Positions 1 to 11,390 of a stretch of 64,000 bases of DNA are shown here, piece by piece. Position 1 is the stretch's first letter; every line of letters begins with the position of its first letter. The DNA is from Lysobacterales bacterium (GTDB taxonomy: Bacteria > Pseudomonadota > Gammaproteobacteria > Xanthomonadales > Rhodanobacteraceae), in assembly GCA_016707485.1 (NCBI GenBank), contig JADJHN010000002.1:1-64000 (forward strand). The letters run 5' to 3'. The translations under genes were made by a program, and so were the position numbers. The notes beneath the pieces were generated by a model that worked only from the letters and a program-made list of their open reading frames with translations, searched no databases and was not told the origin of the DNA.

Positions 1-721
1 TCAGCATGAAGAAGAGTCGAGGCAAGATGCCGCACTGCCAAGTGTGAGGTTCCCAGGTGCCGGTAAAGCCTCCAGCCATACTCGCTAGACTGAAAGAACA
101 GAAACGCGGCGCCGAGCCGCACAGTGTGCGACCAGGGCAGACAAGCAAAAAACGACGATGGCCTGAACACAGTGCGTGATGAACTGCGACGGCGATGGAC
201 TATGCCTGAGCTGAGCAGCAACAAAGTGTTTGAGCAGAGGGCAGGTGCCGGGGCGGAGATCTTCCGGGTATACCACCGATGTTGCCGGGTCCATTCGTTA
301 TAGCCACCTCAGAGTGGAAACCTCCCACAGGAAGTAGTTGGTCAGGGCGTCCGTATGGCCTTCCCTGCCGACCCAGGGCACCGGATTACATGCCCGCGTA
401 GAACAGGGCGCCGAAACGCGGCAAAGAACATTACTTCCGAGAAGATGGTCCGCATCGTGCCCACATGCGGAACGAGACATCTGACCGGACGTGTACCTGC
501 TGGCGGCAGGACCTGCGGATGCGTACCGAACCAGCCGACGATCATGAAAACCAGGGTCGCCAGGCCTTGGTACATCAGCGGCTGCCGCTTTCCGGGTCGG
601 CCCCGCCGCCCACCGACAGTTCGCCGCACCGATAATGGTGCTGAGGAGGGAACCGATGGAGCCACGATCAGCCAGTGGCTGCCGTGTGGAACGTAATGTT
701 AGCACCTTATGTTTGCGCCAT
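1..721 (-). pseudogene. ctaE: cytochrome c oxidase subunit III, frameshifted and cut by window edge
   Basis: Subunit III of aa3-type cytochrome c oxidase, an inner-membrane protein. Read on the minus strand, conserved pieces appear in order but in different frames: GSIGSLLSTIIGAAN, then LVFMIVGWFGT, then SEVMFFAAF, then TNYFLWE, and near the edge GFTGTW and LFFML. An ATG at 721 begins MAQT, but an in-frame stop follows at once. The order matches the COX3 family, so this is one gene with several indels whose 3' end lies left of the window. It follows ctaG, as in other Xanthomonadales operons. Real decay and sequencing error cannot be separated here, but the neighbours are damaged in the same way, which favours error. 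Confidence 0.7.
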
Positions 722-755
722 GATCTTGTAACCCCGGCGGACTCACCCGTGTTGG

Positions 756-1427
756 TCAGTACATCACGATACGCGTCGTGCCGAACGGTGAAACCGAACT
801 CAGTCGGCTGGTGCGCCTTTCGTTCGCGTAGAAGGTGTGTGGAACAAGGTCAGCGTCTTCACGCAGCAGCCCGCTCCCGGCAACTGCGGATCAATCACGA
901 AGCGCACCGGCATGCGCCGCGATTCACCCGCCATCCAGCAGCTGCTCAGTAAAAGCGAAGCATTCCATCTTGTTGAAATAAGGAGAAGCCTCGCTCAGTG
1001 CCCCGCTGGGCTGCGGTTTGCCCCTACGATGGGAGCCCGGAAATCGTTGATCGCATCAGACCAGGCTTCACGATCACGGCGCGCCGGATGCCCGTCTCCC
1101 GCGCATCTTCTCGCCCGTGAAATTGCAGGGCAGCTTGCTGTGACGCTCGCTATGAAAACCCGAAGCCGTGACGGTGCGCGACTCAATCGACCTTCATCGG
1201 CGGGCAATCGCCAGGCCGTCAGCAGCATCGCCCTTGGCGAAAGCGTTACTAAAAAGAGCACATGCTCGCAGGCGATCCGGTGGATCCGGCACCAGCGCAA
1301 AACCAAGCAGGAACGAAGCCGCCACCCCGCGAAACGGTCTTGGCAATGCCTGCGACGCCCCGCCTTCCCGCGGAGTTTGTTGGGCTGGTAAAAAAAAAAA
1401 AAAAAAAAAAAATGAGGAAACTATCAA
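756..1427 (-). pseudogene. ctaG: cytochrome c oxidase assembly protein CtaG/Cox11, frameshifted
   Basis: Copper chaperone that delivers CuB to cytochrome oxidase subunit I; periplasmic with one N-terminal membrane anchor. Pieces in several minus-strand frames match the family: GVAASFLLGFALVP (membrane anchor), then RIACEHV, then HSKLP, then SPYFNKMECFAFTEQ and finally HTFYANE. The FNKMECFAFTEQ segment carries the Cox11 cysteine region, although the usual form is FxKxxCFCFxxQ and the second cysteine reads as alanine here. The 5' end is blurred by a run of 23 T (minus strand), which would encode polyphenylalanine. It lies between ctaD and ctaE, the usual position. Both end coordinates are approximate. 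Confidence 0.6.
1390..1412. repeat. 23-base poly-A run
   Basis: Twenty-three consecutive A on the plus strand in a genome of about 65% GC. It lies at the ctaD/ctaG junction, inside what should be the ctaG N-terminus. No similar run occurs elsewhere in the window. An assembly or gap-filling artefact is the simplest reading. Confidence 0.9.
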
Positions 1428-1437
1428 ATTTCATGAT

Positions 1438-3106
1438 CTCAGTGCACGTCCCGTCACCGTGGGCCAGCTTGGAGTCATCTATGACCGGCCACGCGTTAAA
1501 TGTAGTGATGCGGTGCCGGCGAGGCACGGTTCCGGTATCAGGCCCGCAGAAGCGCCTTCCCAGACCTTGGGCGGTTTGCCGCTTCTTCGAAAATTACACG
1601 GCGTGAATGATGACTTCAACGAACGGCAACTGGCTCCCGCTCAAACCAGAAGCCACCGCTCAGGCTGAGTCATGTTGAAATCGGCGGAGGCGACGTTGTA
1701 ATCCGGAATACGGCGCGGCATGCAGCCAAAACCAAGGAAGTGCCCGGGGAAGAACGGCACGTTCACCGAGATCACGCTCATCAGGAAGTGAATCTTTTGT
1801 GCACTCGCTGTAGCCCGTTTACCGCACCACTTGGGCGACCAGTGGCCGAAAGCCAGAAGCCGCCTTGATCGCGAAGATCGCCCCGGTGAGCAGCCCGTAA
1901 GTGGAAATGACCCCCGACATAAAGTATGATATCGTGGTGCTACGGAAGTCTGCCGGCACGATGGCCCGGCATCAAACACGAGAACCCGCCGATAGAGAAC
2001 GGGATGACAAAGGCAATCGCGAACAGCATGGGAGTCTCGAAGGTCAACGAGCCTTCCCACATCGATGGTCCCCCAGTTTGAATCACAGTCACACCGGTCG
2101 GGATGGAGATGAGCGTCGGCGCGTACATGAAGTACATCTCTCCGCCGAGGGCAGGCCACACCGTGGACATGTGGTGGGCCACAGACGATGAACACGGGAA
2201 CGCGATCGACGACACGCTGGACCATGACACAATAATCGAACAACTGGGGCTTGCGCGAGAAGGTCGGGATGATCTCTCTGACGATGCCGAACGCCGGCAG
2301 GATCATGATGCGGACCTCGGGGTGCCCGAAGAACCAGAAGATGTGCTGGAACATCACCGATTCACCACCACCGGCGGTGCATTGAAGAAGCTGGTGCCGA
2401 AAAACTTGTCGGTAAGAGCATGGTTACACGGCCTCCAGCAAGAGGTACCGGCATCACGGCGATCAGGCAGGAACGCGGTAATCAGCCACGACCAGGCGAA
2501 GATCGGCATCTTCAGCGGGTCACGGGCCAGGTGCGCGCATGTTGAGGATGGTCGCGATGATGTTGGTCGCGCCCTGATCGAGCTGATGACCATCATGTCT
2601 GGATGGCGAGCATGACCAAGGCGACGCTGTTGCTGCCCTGGCAGCGACAACGACGGGTACAACGTCCTGCCACCCTGCGGTCCGGCGCCCGGTTTGGACA
2701 ACGTCGAGAGCAGCAGGAGGAAGGCAAATGGCGGGATCGAGAGCGACCAGTTGTTCATCCGCGGCGAGGCCGCGTCCGGCGCGCCGGTCTGCAGTAGGAT
2801 CATCCGGTTGCCCGAGACCGACAAAGGCCGGCATGACCGCACCGAAGATCATCGACGGGGCGTAGATCGTGGTCATCTGGTTGCCCGAAAAACTAACGGG
2901 AATGCACGGAGACTGCAAGCCGGGCTGGAACAGCTCAGCGAGGATGATCATCGCCATCGAGCCGCGGGTGAAGAACATGATCCAACGCAAACACCAGATA
3001 CAGCGTACCGATATCCTTGTAGTTGGTCGTGAACAACCAGCGATGCAGGAAGCCTTGCGGCTTGTGGTCGTGGGTGTCGTGAGTGTCGTGGACGAGCGTG
3101 AGCCAT
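1438..3106 (-). pseudogene. ctaD: cytochrome c oxidase subunit I, multiple frameshifts
   Basis: Catalytic haem-copper subunit of aa3 oxidase with 12 membrane helices. The minus strand gives, in order but across frames: a His/Asp-rich N-terminus, then KPQGF and GTLYLVFA; then GAPDAASPRMNNWSL; NMRAPG; TDKFFGTSFF; HIFWFFGHPEV (one of the metal-ligand regions, usually WFFGHPEVY); IIPTFSRKP; GSLTFETPMLFAIAF; MPRRIPDY; and near the 3' end VIDDSKLAHGDG. The ATG at 3106 gives MAHA. The gene has roughly full length for the family (about 1.6 kb), so nothing large is missing, but at least six indels break it. It follows ctaC directly. Confidence 0.75.
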
Positions 3107-3136
3107 TGCCTCTACCTCAAGAATTCTGGAACGGGA

Positions 3137-4041
3137 TCAGCCTTGCGGGGCCGTCGTCGGGGCAAGCGTGGTTGCGGTGGCTGCCGGCGCCGGCGCAGGC
3201 GCCTGCGCGGTCATCCACTGCTCGAATTCGGCCTTCGGCAAGGCCTTGACCACGATCGGCATGAAAGCATGATCGCGGCCGCAAAGCTCGGCGCATTGGC
3301 CGCGATAGACGCTCCGGTTCGTCAACGCGGGTCCATGCCGAATTGATGATTCCGGGAATCGCATCCTGCTTCCAGCCGAGCGCGGGAACCCACCACGAAT
3401 GGATGACATCGTCGGCTGTGACGACGAATCGCACCTTGACGCCAGCCGGCACCACCAGCGGCTTCTCGACATCGAGCAAGTAGGTCGATTGGCCGTCCAC
3501 CTTGATATCACGCCGGGTCCATGCCGGAGCCAAGCTGCCGCGTGCGGTTCGCATCTGACTCGAGGCTCGACACGAAATTTATTCCCGGCTGCTTGCCGGA
3601 ATAGTCGACATACTCGTAGCGCCACTTCCATTGATGGCCGGTGACCTTGATCGTCATCTCGGATTCGGAGGTGTCAGCCATGCGGATCAGCAGGGTCGTC
3701 GCCGGCCAGACGCTGCCGATCAGGATCAGGATCGGGATGATCGTCCAGATCGCTTCCAGCTTGGTGCTGTGACCCCAGGTCGCGGGCACGGCCCCTTCGA
3801 CTTGCGGAAGCGGAACAGGCCCGAACATCACGCCAAACCCGACCACGCCGATCGCCACGCAGATCCACAGCACGACCATGTGGATATCGTGGACCTCGCG
3901 CGCCGTCTGCGTGGCCCCCCGGGTCATGTTGAGCTGCCACGGCTACGGATTTGCGTTCGCCGCCGCGCTCGCAAGCAGGCCGAGGAGGACCACAGCCGGT
4001 GCGGCAAGCCCACGGCGCATTCGCGAGATCCCAACTGACAT
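3137..4041 (-). pseudogene. ctaC: cytochrome c oxidase subunit II with in-frame amber and frameshifts
   Basis: CuA-bearing subunit II, which accepts electrons from cytochrome c at the periplasmic face. The ATG at 4041 opens a Sec signal peptide (MSVGISRMRRGLAAPAVVLL...). A TAG at 3943-3945 stops the frame, yet the same frame continues with WQLNMTRGATQTA, the membrane hairpin (HMVVLWICVAIGVVGF and AIWTIIPILILIG) and GHQWKWRYEYVDY. After a frameshift near 3550 it reads DVIHSWWVPALG (CuA ligand region), and after another near 3300 YRGQCAELCGRDHAFMPI (the CxxxC CuA site). All key ligands are present across frames, so the ancestral protein was intact. It is the first gene of the cta cluster. Confidence 0.8.
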
Positions 4042-4299
4042 CATTGCCATCACCACGTATACGTGAATCATCGATCCGCACTTGGCCGCAACGACTGCCG
4101 AGGCGAATATCCCAACCCGGAATGGGGCCGAATGGCGGCCCGATCGCATACCGCAAGACGCAACTGCATGCCGGGAACCTGAGATGATAGATGAGCCCCA
4201 GCGCCAGCGGCAAGGAAAAGCTTCGTCAATCCACCGCAAGTGACCCGAGTGCGATGCTTGGCCGGACGCAACGCACTGACTACACTGGGCGGTCGCCAG

Positions 4300-7200
4300 T
4301 CCAGCCGCCGACGCGCGCAAAGCGCGGGCAGCATCACCGAAAGCCCACAGCACGTGGGGCGAAATCCTTTCCCCCGAGCTTCCCGACAACCCGGATCCTG
4401 CGCGCACGCATCACTGCGGCCTGGTCCAGGGATGAGACCGAAGCGGTCAACGACCTGCTCGTCGAAGCCAGCTTCGCCCCGGCGGAGCGCGAACAGATGC
4501 TGGCCGCGGCCATCGACCTGGTTGCCCGCATCCGCGCCAAGGCCGACAACCAGAGCGCGGTCGAATCGTTCATGCGCGACTACGATCTTTCCAGCGAGGA
4601 AGGCGTCTTGCTGATGTGCGTGGCCGAGGCGCTGCTGCGCATCCCCGACCAGGAGACCGCCGACAAGCTGATCCGCGACAAGCTCGGCGATGCGAACTGG
4701 AAGAAGCACGTTGGTGCCAGCGAATCGCTGTTCGTGAATGCCTCGACCTGGGGCCTGATGCTGACCGGCGAGCTGGTTCAGCTTGCCGAAGAAACCCGAT
4801 CAATTTCCGTCGATGCCCTGCGCCGCCTGGTCGGTCGCGCCGGAGAACCGGTGATCCGCCTGGCCGTGCGCCAGGCCATGCGCATCATGGGTCACCAGTT
4901 CGTCATGGGGCCCACGATCAAGGAAGCCCAGGATCGCTCCGCGCAAAAGGCCAATGCCGGCTATCGATATTCCACCGACATGCTCGGCGAGGCGGCCTGA
5001 CCCGGGCCGACGCCGAGCGCTAGATGCAACCTATCGCGATGCGATCAGCGCCCTCGGCAAGCGCGGGCCATGGCCGGATGTACTAAAAGGCGCCTCGATC
5101 TCAGTGAAGCTGTCGGCGATCCACCCGCGCTACGACGTCGCCAACCGCGCCCGCGTCCATGCCGAACTGACTCCCGCGCGTACTCGGACTGGCGCAACTG
5201 GCGCGGACCAGTGCCATCGGCTTGACCGTCGATGCCGAAGAGGCCGATCGCCTCGAACTTTCGCTCGATGTGATCGGCGCGGTATTCGTTCGATGCCTCG
5301 CTGGAAGGCTGGAACGGTTTCGGCGTCGCCGTGCAGGCGTACCAGAAGCGCGCACCGTTCGGTGATCGACTGGCTCGCCGATGTCGCACGCAAGTGCGGA
5401 CGCCACTGGTGCGTGCGTCTGGTCAAGAAGTGCCTGTTGGGATTCCGAGATCAAACGCGCGCAGGAACTCGGCCTCGGCGGCTATCCGGTATTCACGCGC
5501 AAGCCGAATACCGACGTTTCGTACCCGGCCTGCGCCAAGCGGTGTTCGAGGCCGGCGCCGAACTGATCTATCCGCAGTTCGCCACCCACAATGCGCACAC
5601 GATCGCCGCGATCCACCACTCGCGCGCAATCGTCCCTACGAATACCAGCGCCTGCACGGCATGGGCGGCGATCTGTATGCCGAGGTCATCGGCGCGCAGA
5701 ACCTCGACGTCCCCTGCCGCGTCTACGCTCCGGTCGGCAGCCATGAGGACCTGCTGCCATATCTGGTTCGTCGCCTGCTCGAGAACGGCGCCAACACGAG
5801 TTTCGTCAATCGCGCGGTCGACGAGAACGTGCCGATCCCACGATCTCGTAGCCGACCCCTGCGAACTGTCCTGCCAGCTCGCCGCCAAGCCGCATCCCCA
5901 CATCCCCAGCCGATCGCTTTGTTCGGCGAACAACGGAAGAATTCCATGGGCGTCAATCTTACCAACGACAACGAACTCAAGGCCCTCGCCGAAAGCGTCA
6001 ACGCGGGACGCAAGCCGTGGCTCCGCCGGACCGCTCGTCCCCGGCGGCATGCCGGGCGGCGAAGCGCGCGAAGTGACCGATCCGGCGGATCGTCGCCGCG
6101 TCATCGGACACACCCGGAGCGCCGATGTCGGCGTGCTGGAAAAGGCACTGGCCAATGCCGTCGTCGCCCACGACGGCTGGAACGCCCTGCCCGCGGTCAG
6201 CCGCGCGAAGATCCTCGAACACGCTGCCGACCTGCTCGAAGCACGCCGCGGCGGAGTTCATCGCCCTGTGCGTGCGCGAAGCCGGCAAGACCATGTCGGC
6301 GGCGATTGCCGAGGTGCGCGAAGCGGCCGATTTCTGTCGCTACTACGCCGCGATGGCGCGCAAGCTCTTTGCGCATCCGGAAATCCCTGCCCGGCCCGAC
6401 CGGCGAATCGAACAATTGTTCCTGCACGGCCGCGGCGTCTTCGTCTGCATCAGTCCGTGGAATTTCCCGCTGGCGATCTTCATGGGCCAGGTTGCCGCCG
6501 CGCTCGCCGCCGGCAACAGCGTGATTGCCAAGCCGGCCGACCGAACCACCCTGATCGGCCATGCCGCGGTCAAGCTGCTGCATGAAGCCGGCATCCCGGA
6601 AGACGTCCTCCAGTTCGTTCCGTGCAAGGGCTCGGTGCTCGGCAACTCGCTGCTTGCCAAGGCCGAGGTCGCCGGTGTCTGCTTCACCGGTTCGACCGAA
6701 ACGGCGTGGACGATCAATCGCACCCTCGCCGCGCGCATTCCTCGATCGCCGCCCTGATCGCCGAGACCGGCGGCCAGAACGCGCTCATTGCCGACTCCTC
6801 GGCACTGCCGGAGCAACTGGTCAAGGACGTCTGTGCCTCGGCATTCGACTCGGCCGGCCAGCGTTGTTCGGCCGCGCGCGTGCTGTTTGTCCAGGACGAC
6901 ATCGCCGACAAGGTCATCGGCATGCTCAAGGGAGCCATGGCCGAACTGGTCATGGGCGATCCCGGCCTGCTCTCGACCGATGTCGGCCCGGTCATCGACG
7001 CCGCCTCGCACAAGGTGCTGAGCGAACATGCCGCGCGCATGGATCGCGAGGCGACGCTGATCGGCGAGGTAGCCAGCAGCGCAGCCACCGCCAATGGCAC
7101 CTTCTTCGCCCCGCGCGCCTACGAGATCCCGCGACTGGACATCCTGCACAAGGAAGTGTTCGGCCCGATCCTGCATGTGTTGCGCTGGAAGGCCGACCAG

Positions 7201-7503
7201 CTCGACGAAGTCATCGATCAGATCAATGCCACCGGCTACGGACTCACCCTCGGCATCCACAGCCGCATCAACGACACCATCGCGCACATCGCCAAGCGGG
7301 CGCGGGTCGGCAACTGCTACGTCAACCGCAACCAGATCGGGGCCGTGGTCGGCGTGCAACCCTTTGGCGGCGAAAACCTCTCCGGCACCGGCCCGAAAGC
7401 CGGCGGCCCGCACTATCTCTTGCGCTTCGCCACCGAACGCACGGTCACCATCAACACGACGGCCGCCGGTGGCAATGCCTCGCTGCTGACCTTGTCCGAA
7501 TAA
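4300..7503 (+). pseudogene. putA: bifunctional proline dehydrogenase / P5C dehydrogenase PutA, frameshifted
   Basis: Oxidises proline to glutamate in two steps with FAD then NAD. The start is uncertain; recognisable sequence begins near 4355 (WGEILSPELPDNP) and the stop at 7501-7503 follows GGNASLLTLSE. The N-terminal helical arm (RITAAWSRDETEAV, GDANWKKHVGASE) and proline dehydrogenase segments (KLSAIHPRY, KRAQELGLGGYPVFTRK, FATHNAHT, RLHGMGGDLYAEV) appear in shifting frames. The aldehyde dehydrogenase half has SPWNFPLAIFMGQ, the Glu region AETGGQNALI and the catalytic-Cys region SAGQRCSAARVL. Overall length (about 3.2 kb) fits PutA of about 1,060 residues without a long C-terminal extension. 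At least six frameshifts lie before about 6750; the last 750 bases are open. It diverges from ctaC. Confidence 0.8.
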
Positions 7504-7523
7504 GGTCGCATTCCGCGCCCGTT

Positions 7524-7555
7524 CGCATGGCACGCGCCGCAAGGCGCGTGCGAAA
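7524..7555. terminator. putA: hairpin after putA
   Basis: GCACGCGCC and GGCGCGTGC form a 9-bp GC stem around a GCAA tetraloop about 25 bases after the putA stop. No T-tract follows, so it may be a rho-assisted stop or a structural 3' end rather than a classical intrinsic terminator. The remainder of 7556-7784 shows nothing clearly coding. Confidence 0.45.
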
Positions 7556-7784
7556 GCGAGCGGGGCCTGATGATCGGAAATCGGGCATGAATCTGATGTG
7601 CCGCGACTGTCCACGGACTTGCGGCAGTGTCCGCATGCGTGTCCGCTGGCGCAGGCAGACTTCCGGCCCAGCAACCGAAGTCATTGATTGCGCATCTCAT
7701 TTCCTGCAGGCGATCGCGGCTTCACGAGTGGCATGGTGCTTGCTCTGTGTAGCTTGCAAGTCCCCCGCTTGCAGGAGAATCCCC

Positions 7785-8199
7785 ATGAATGCTCGCAAAT
7801 CCATCAATCGCAAAATGTCCAGCCTCATATTCGGCGGCAGCCTGCTCGCCGTGTTGTCGCTAAACGCCGTAGCCGACCCGACAGCCGTGCTCGACGCACG
7901 TGCGCCACTGCACCAACCTTGCTGCCGGCGCTCAAGGTCAGCGCCAGCATTTCCGATCCCACGGCCGCCGTGCGCTGGAGCATCGCCGCGGGCCGGCCGA
8001 CGCCGGTGACCTGATGCCGACGCTGACAGTCACGCCCGATCCCTATGCCAATTGCTGCCGAATACATGGCGGACTTCGCCAACGCTGACGGCATCGAACG
8101 ACGCGCGTTGATCGCCGGGACGCGCAAGACATGGACGGTGCGGCGGATGCGCTGCGCTTGTCCACCCCGCGATTCACGCAAGACGTAATGCATCGCTGA
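7785..8199 (+). pseudogene. small exported protein, unknown function, frameshifted
   Basis: An ATG at 7785, preceded by AGGAG at about 7773, starts MNARKSINRKMSSLIFGG and a hydrophobic stretch ending AVADP, which reads as a signal peptide. The frame is lost near residue 45; the adjacent frame gives ALKVSASISDPTAAVRW and a third ends RLSTPRFTQDVMHR with a stop at 8199. Joined, this would be a secreted protein of about 138 residues. I do not recognise the family. It is the last gene in the error-rich left end of the window. Function unknown. Confidence 0.45.
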
Positions 8200-8259
8200 T
8201 TGATCGTCCACCGGCAGGGTGGGCACGGGCAACCCATCCGGCAGCGTCGGCCCCGATGC

Positions 8260-11200
8260 CTACACCGATGGTGCCGCGAGGGGGTGAGCGCTGCGCCGCG
8301 CCGCCTTGCGTTCGCGGCGGCGCTGCGCGAACCGCGCGAACACCAGATACAGCGCCGGAGTCGAGAACAAGGTCAGGCTTTGCGACACGAGCAGACCGCC
8401 GATCATCGCGATACCCAGCGGCTGGCGCATCTCCGAACCGATGCCAAAACCGATCGCGAGCGGAAGTGCGCCAAGGATGGCGACCATCGAGGTCATCATG
8501 ATCGGCCGGAAACGCACGAGGCAGGCTTCGCGGATCGCCTCGATCGGCGTCAGGCCGCCGTCGCGTTCCGCGTGCAGGGCGAAGTCGATCATCATGATCG
8601 CGTTCTTCTTGACGATGCCGATGAGCAGGACGATCGCGATCACCGAGACCACCGACAACTCGGTATCGGTCACCAGCATCGCCAGCAAGGCACCGACGCC
8701 GGCCGCCGGCAGGGTCGAGAGGATCGTCACCGGGTGAATCAGGCTTTCGTAGAGAATGCCAAGCACCAGGTACACGGCGATGATTGCAAACAGGATCAGC
8801 AGGTTCTGACCGGATTGCTGCTGCTCGAAGCGGCGGAAATTGCCGCTGCCTTCGGCGGTGATGCTGCCAGGCATGCGCATGTTGAAAACGGTCTGCTTTA
8901 TCAGCGGCACCGCCTCGCCCATGCTCACTCCCTCGGCCAGGTTGAAGTTGATGTCGAATACCGGAAACTGGAAATCGTGGCTGACCGACAAGGGCGCGAT
9001 GCCCGCTTCGATGCGGGTCAACGCCGACAACGGCACCATCGCGCCGTTGTTTGCACGTACGTGCAGCGCGCTCAGCGTATCCAGCCCGGGATTGAGGCCA
9101 GTGACGGCATTCAACACCACCCGATACTGGTTCATGTCGGAATAGATGGTGGAGATCTGGCGCTCGCCAAACGCGTTGTACAAACTGCTGTCGATCGCGC
9201 CGATGGAAACGCCAAGGCGTGCCGCGATATCGCGATCGATGACCAGGTTCTGCGCAACTCCGCCCTCGTCCAGCTCGGTGCTGACATTTGTAAATTGTGG
9301 CAATTTCCTCAACTCGGCAGCGAGCCTTGGCCCCCAGGCGACCAGCTCGTCATAGTTGCTGCCCTTCAGCGAATAGCTGTAGGACGCATCACCGCCACGC
9401 GGACCACCGCCACCGATATCCTGCACCGGGCGCAGGCGCAGCTGGATCCCGGGCAGGTTCGCAGTCTTCTCGGCAATTCGCCGCATGACTTTCGAGGTCG
9501 CCACATCGCGGCCTTCGCCGAGCGGCTTGAGATTGATGTACAGGCTGCCACGGTTGCTGCCGGAGCGGAAACCCGTGCCGCCGAGCGAGGAACCGAGACT
9601 GGCCACGGCCGGATCGGCGGCGACGATATCGGCAACCTTGCGCTGCAATTGGACCATGGATTCATAGGAAATCGAGGCACTGGCAACCGTGGTGCCACTG
9701 ATCATGCCGGTATCCTGCTCGGGCACGAAACCGAACTTGAGCATCGTGCTCAACCAGATCGTGATGAGCACCAGCAGCACCGGTTGCAGGCTCATCGTGC
9801 GCGGGTGGCGCAGCGACCAGTCAAGCACGCGCGCATAGTTGCGCAGCATCCACGCATGCCCGGCATCGATGCGCTGGACGAGGCGCGAGGGCTTCTCCCT
9901 CCTTGTGCGCCTTCAGGTAGCTGCCGCACAGCGAAGCGGTCAAGGTCAGCGAAACCACCGCCGACATCACGATCGCAGCGGCAATGGTCACCGCGAACGA
10001 ATGCAGCATCATGCCCATGAAGCCGCCCATGAACAGCAAGGGCAGGAACACGGCAACCAGCGAAGCGGTGATCGAGACAATCGTGAAGCCGATCTCGCGG
10101 GCACCATCAAGCGCCGCCTGCAGCCGCGACTTGCCCATCTCCAGGTGGCGCACGACGTTCTCGATGACAACGATGGCGTCATCCACGACAAAACCGATGG
10201 AGATGACCAGGGCCATCAAGGTCAGGTTGTCGAGGGTGAAATCGAAGAAGTACATGACGATGAACGCGCTCGACAGCGACAGCGGCACCGACAATCCGGC
10301 AATCACCGTGGGCGCGACGCGGCGCAGGAACAGCAACATGGTCAGGATGACCAGGGCCATGCTGATCAACAGCGTGATCTGCACTTCGTGGATCGAGGAT
10401 CGGATTGTCGCCGTGCGGTCGTTGAAGGGAGTCAGCGTGGCCCCTTGCGGCAACCAGCTGCGCATCAGCGGCAGTTGCGCGTGGATGCTGTCGACGGTAT
10501 CGATCACGTTCGCCGTGGCTTGCTTGGTGATCATCATCAGGATCGAACGATCACCGTTGAACCAGGCCGCCTGATCCTTGCTCTCGGCACCATCCCCGAC
10601 CGTAGCGATGTCGCGCAGGCGGATCGGCACACCGTCCCTCACTGCAACGATCAAGTCGGAAAACTGGCTGCCTTCGGTCAGCGCCCCGTTGGCGGCGATG
10701 GTCATCATGCGCTGGCCGTTGCTGAGGAAGCCCTGCGGCGAAGTCACGTTCGCAGCGGCGATCGCATTGCGTACCTGATCGGCGGAAATGCCCATCGAGG
10801 TCAGCTTGCCGAGATCGACATCGATGCGTACCGCCGGTGTCGCGCCACCGGCAAGGGTGACGTCGCCCACGCCGGGCAACTGGCGCAGGCGCGGTGACAG
10901 CAGGGAATCGGCCATGTTGTAAAGTTCGGCCGCCGTATGCGCGGGCGAGGTCAGCGACAGCATCAGCACCGGATCGTTGTTCGGATTGGCCTTGAAATAC
11001 ACCGGCGCGGTGCGCAGCCCGCTCGGCAGATCCGGCATCGCCTCATTGATCGCCGCCTGCACATCGCGCGCGACACTGTCGATATCCTGATCGAACTTGA
11101 AGAAGAGGATGACCGAGGAACGCCCCTCCTTGCTGTTGGAGCCCATCGAATCGACGCCCGCAATCTGCCCCATGTGCCGCTCCAGCGGCGCCGCCACCGT

Positions 11201-11383
11201 GGTCGCCATGTTCTCCGCACTCGCCCCGGGCTGGTTGGCGACGACGAAAATCACCGGAAACTCCATGTTCGGCAACGACGCCACGCCCAACTGGAAATAC
11301 GCGATCACGCCACTGACAAACAGACCCAGCGCCAGCAGCAAGGTGCCAATCGGGCGGCGGATGAAGGGGCCGGAAAGATTCAT
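8260..11383 (-). pseudogene. mdtC: RND multidrug efflux permease, MdtC-like, one frameshift
   Basis: Inner-membrane proton-driven pump of the HAE1/AcrB superfamily; with its neighbour it would form an MdtBC-type heterotrimer. The start MNLSGPFIRRPIG at 11383 lies 7 bases after the preceding gene's stop. The N-terminal half carries GFVVDDAIVVIENVVRH (conserved TM4 acidic pair) and the C-terminal half GIVKKNAIMMIDFA. The reading frame breaks once, at the C run 9897-9899: upstream reads YLKAHKE and downstream EKPSRLVQRIDAGHAW, so one extra G on the coding strand separates the halves. Removing it gives about 1,040 residues, the normal family length. The lesion is either a sequencing indel or a fresh mutation; everything else looks functional. 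Confidence 0.85.
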
Positions 11384-11390
11384 CGTGGTT

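Noticed and set aside
837..1668. Plus-strand ORFs over the cytochrome oxidase genes
   Set aside because: They have Arg/Ser/Pro-rich shadow composition, while the minus strand carries COX family motifs.
8200..10020. Long plus-strand open frame (about 600 codons) opposite the RND pump gene, and similar frames at 11097-12413 and 12540-14342
   Set aside because: They are antisense shadows of GC-rich coding sequence: His/Gln/Arg/Asp-rich composition, no domain, no ribosome site. The opposite strand has clear RND motifs.
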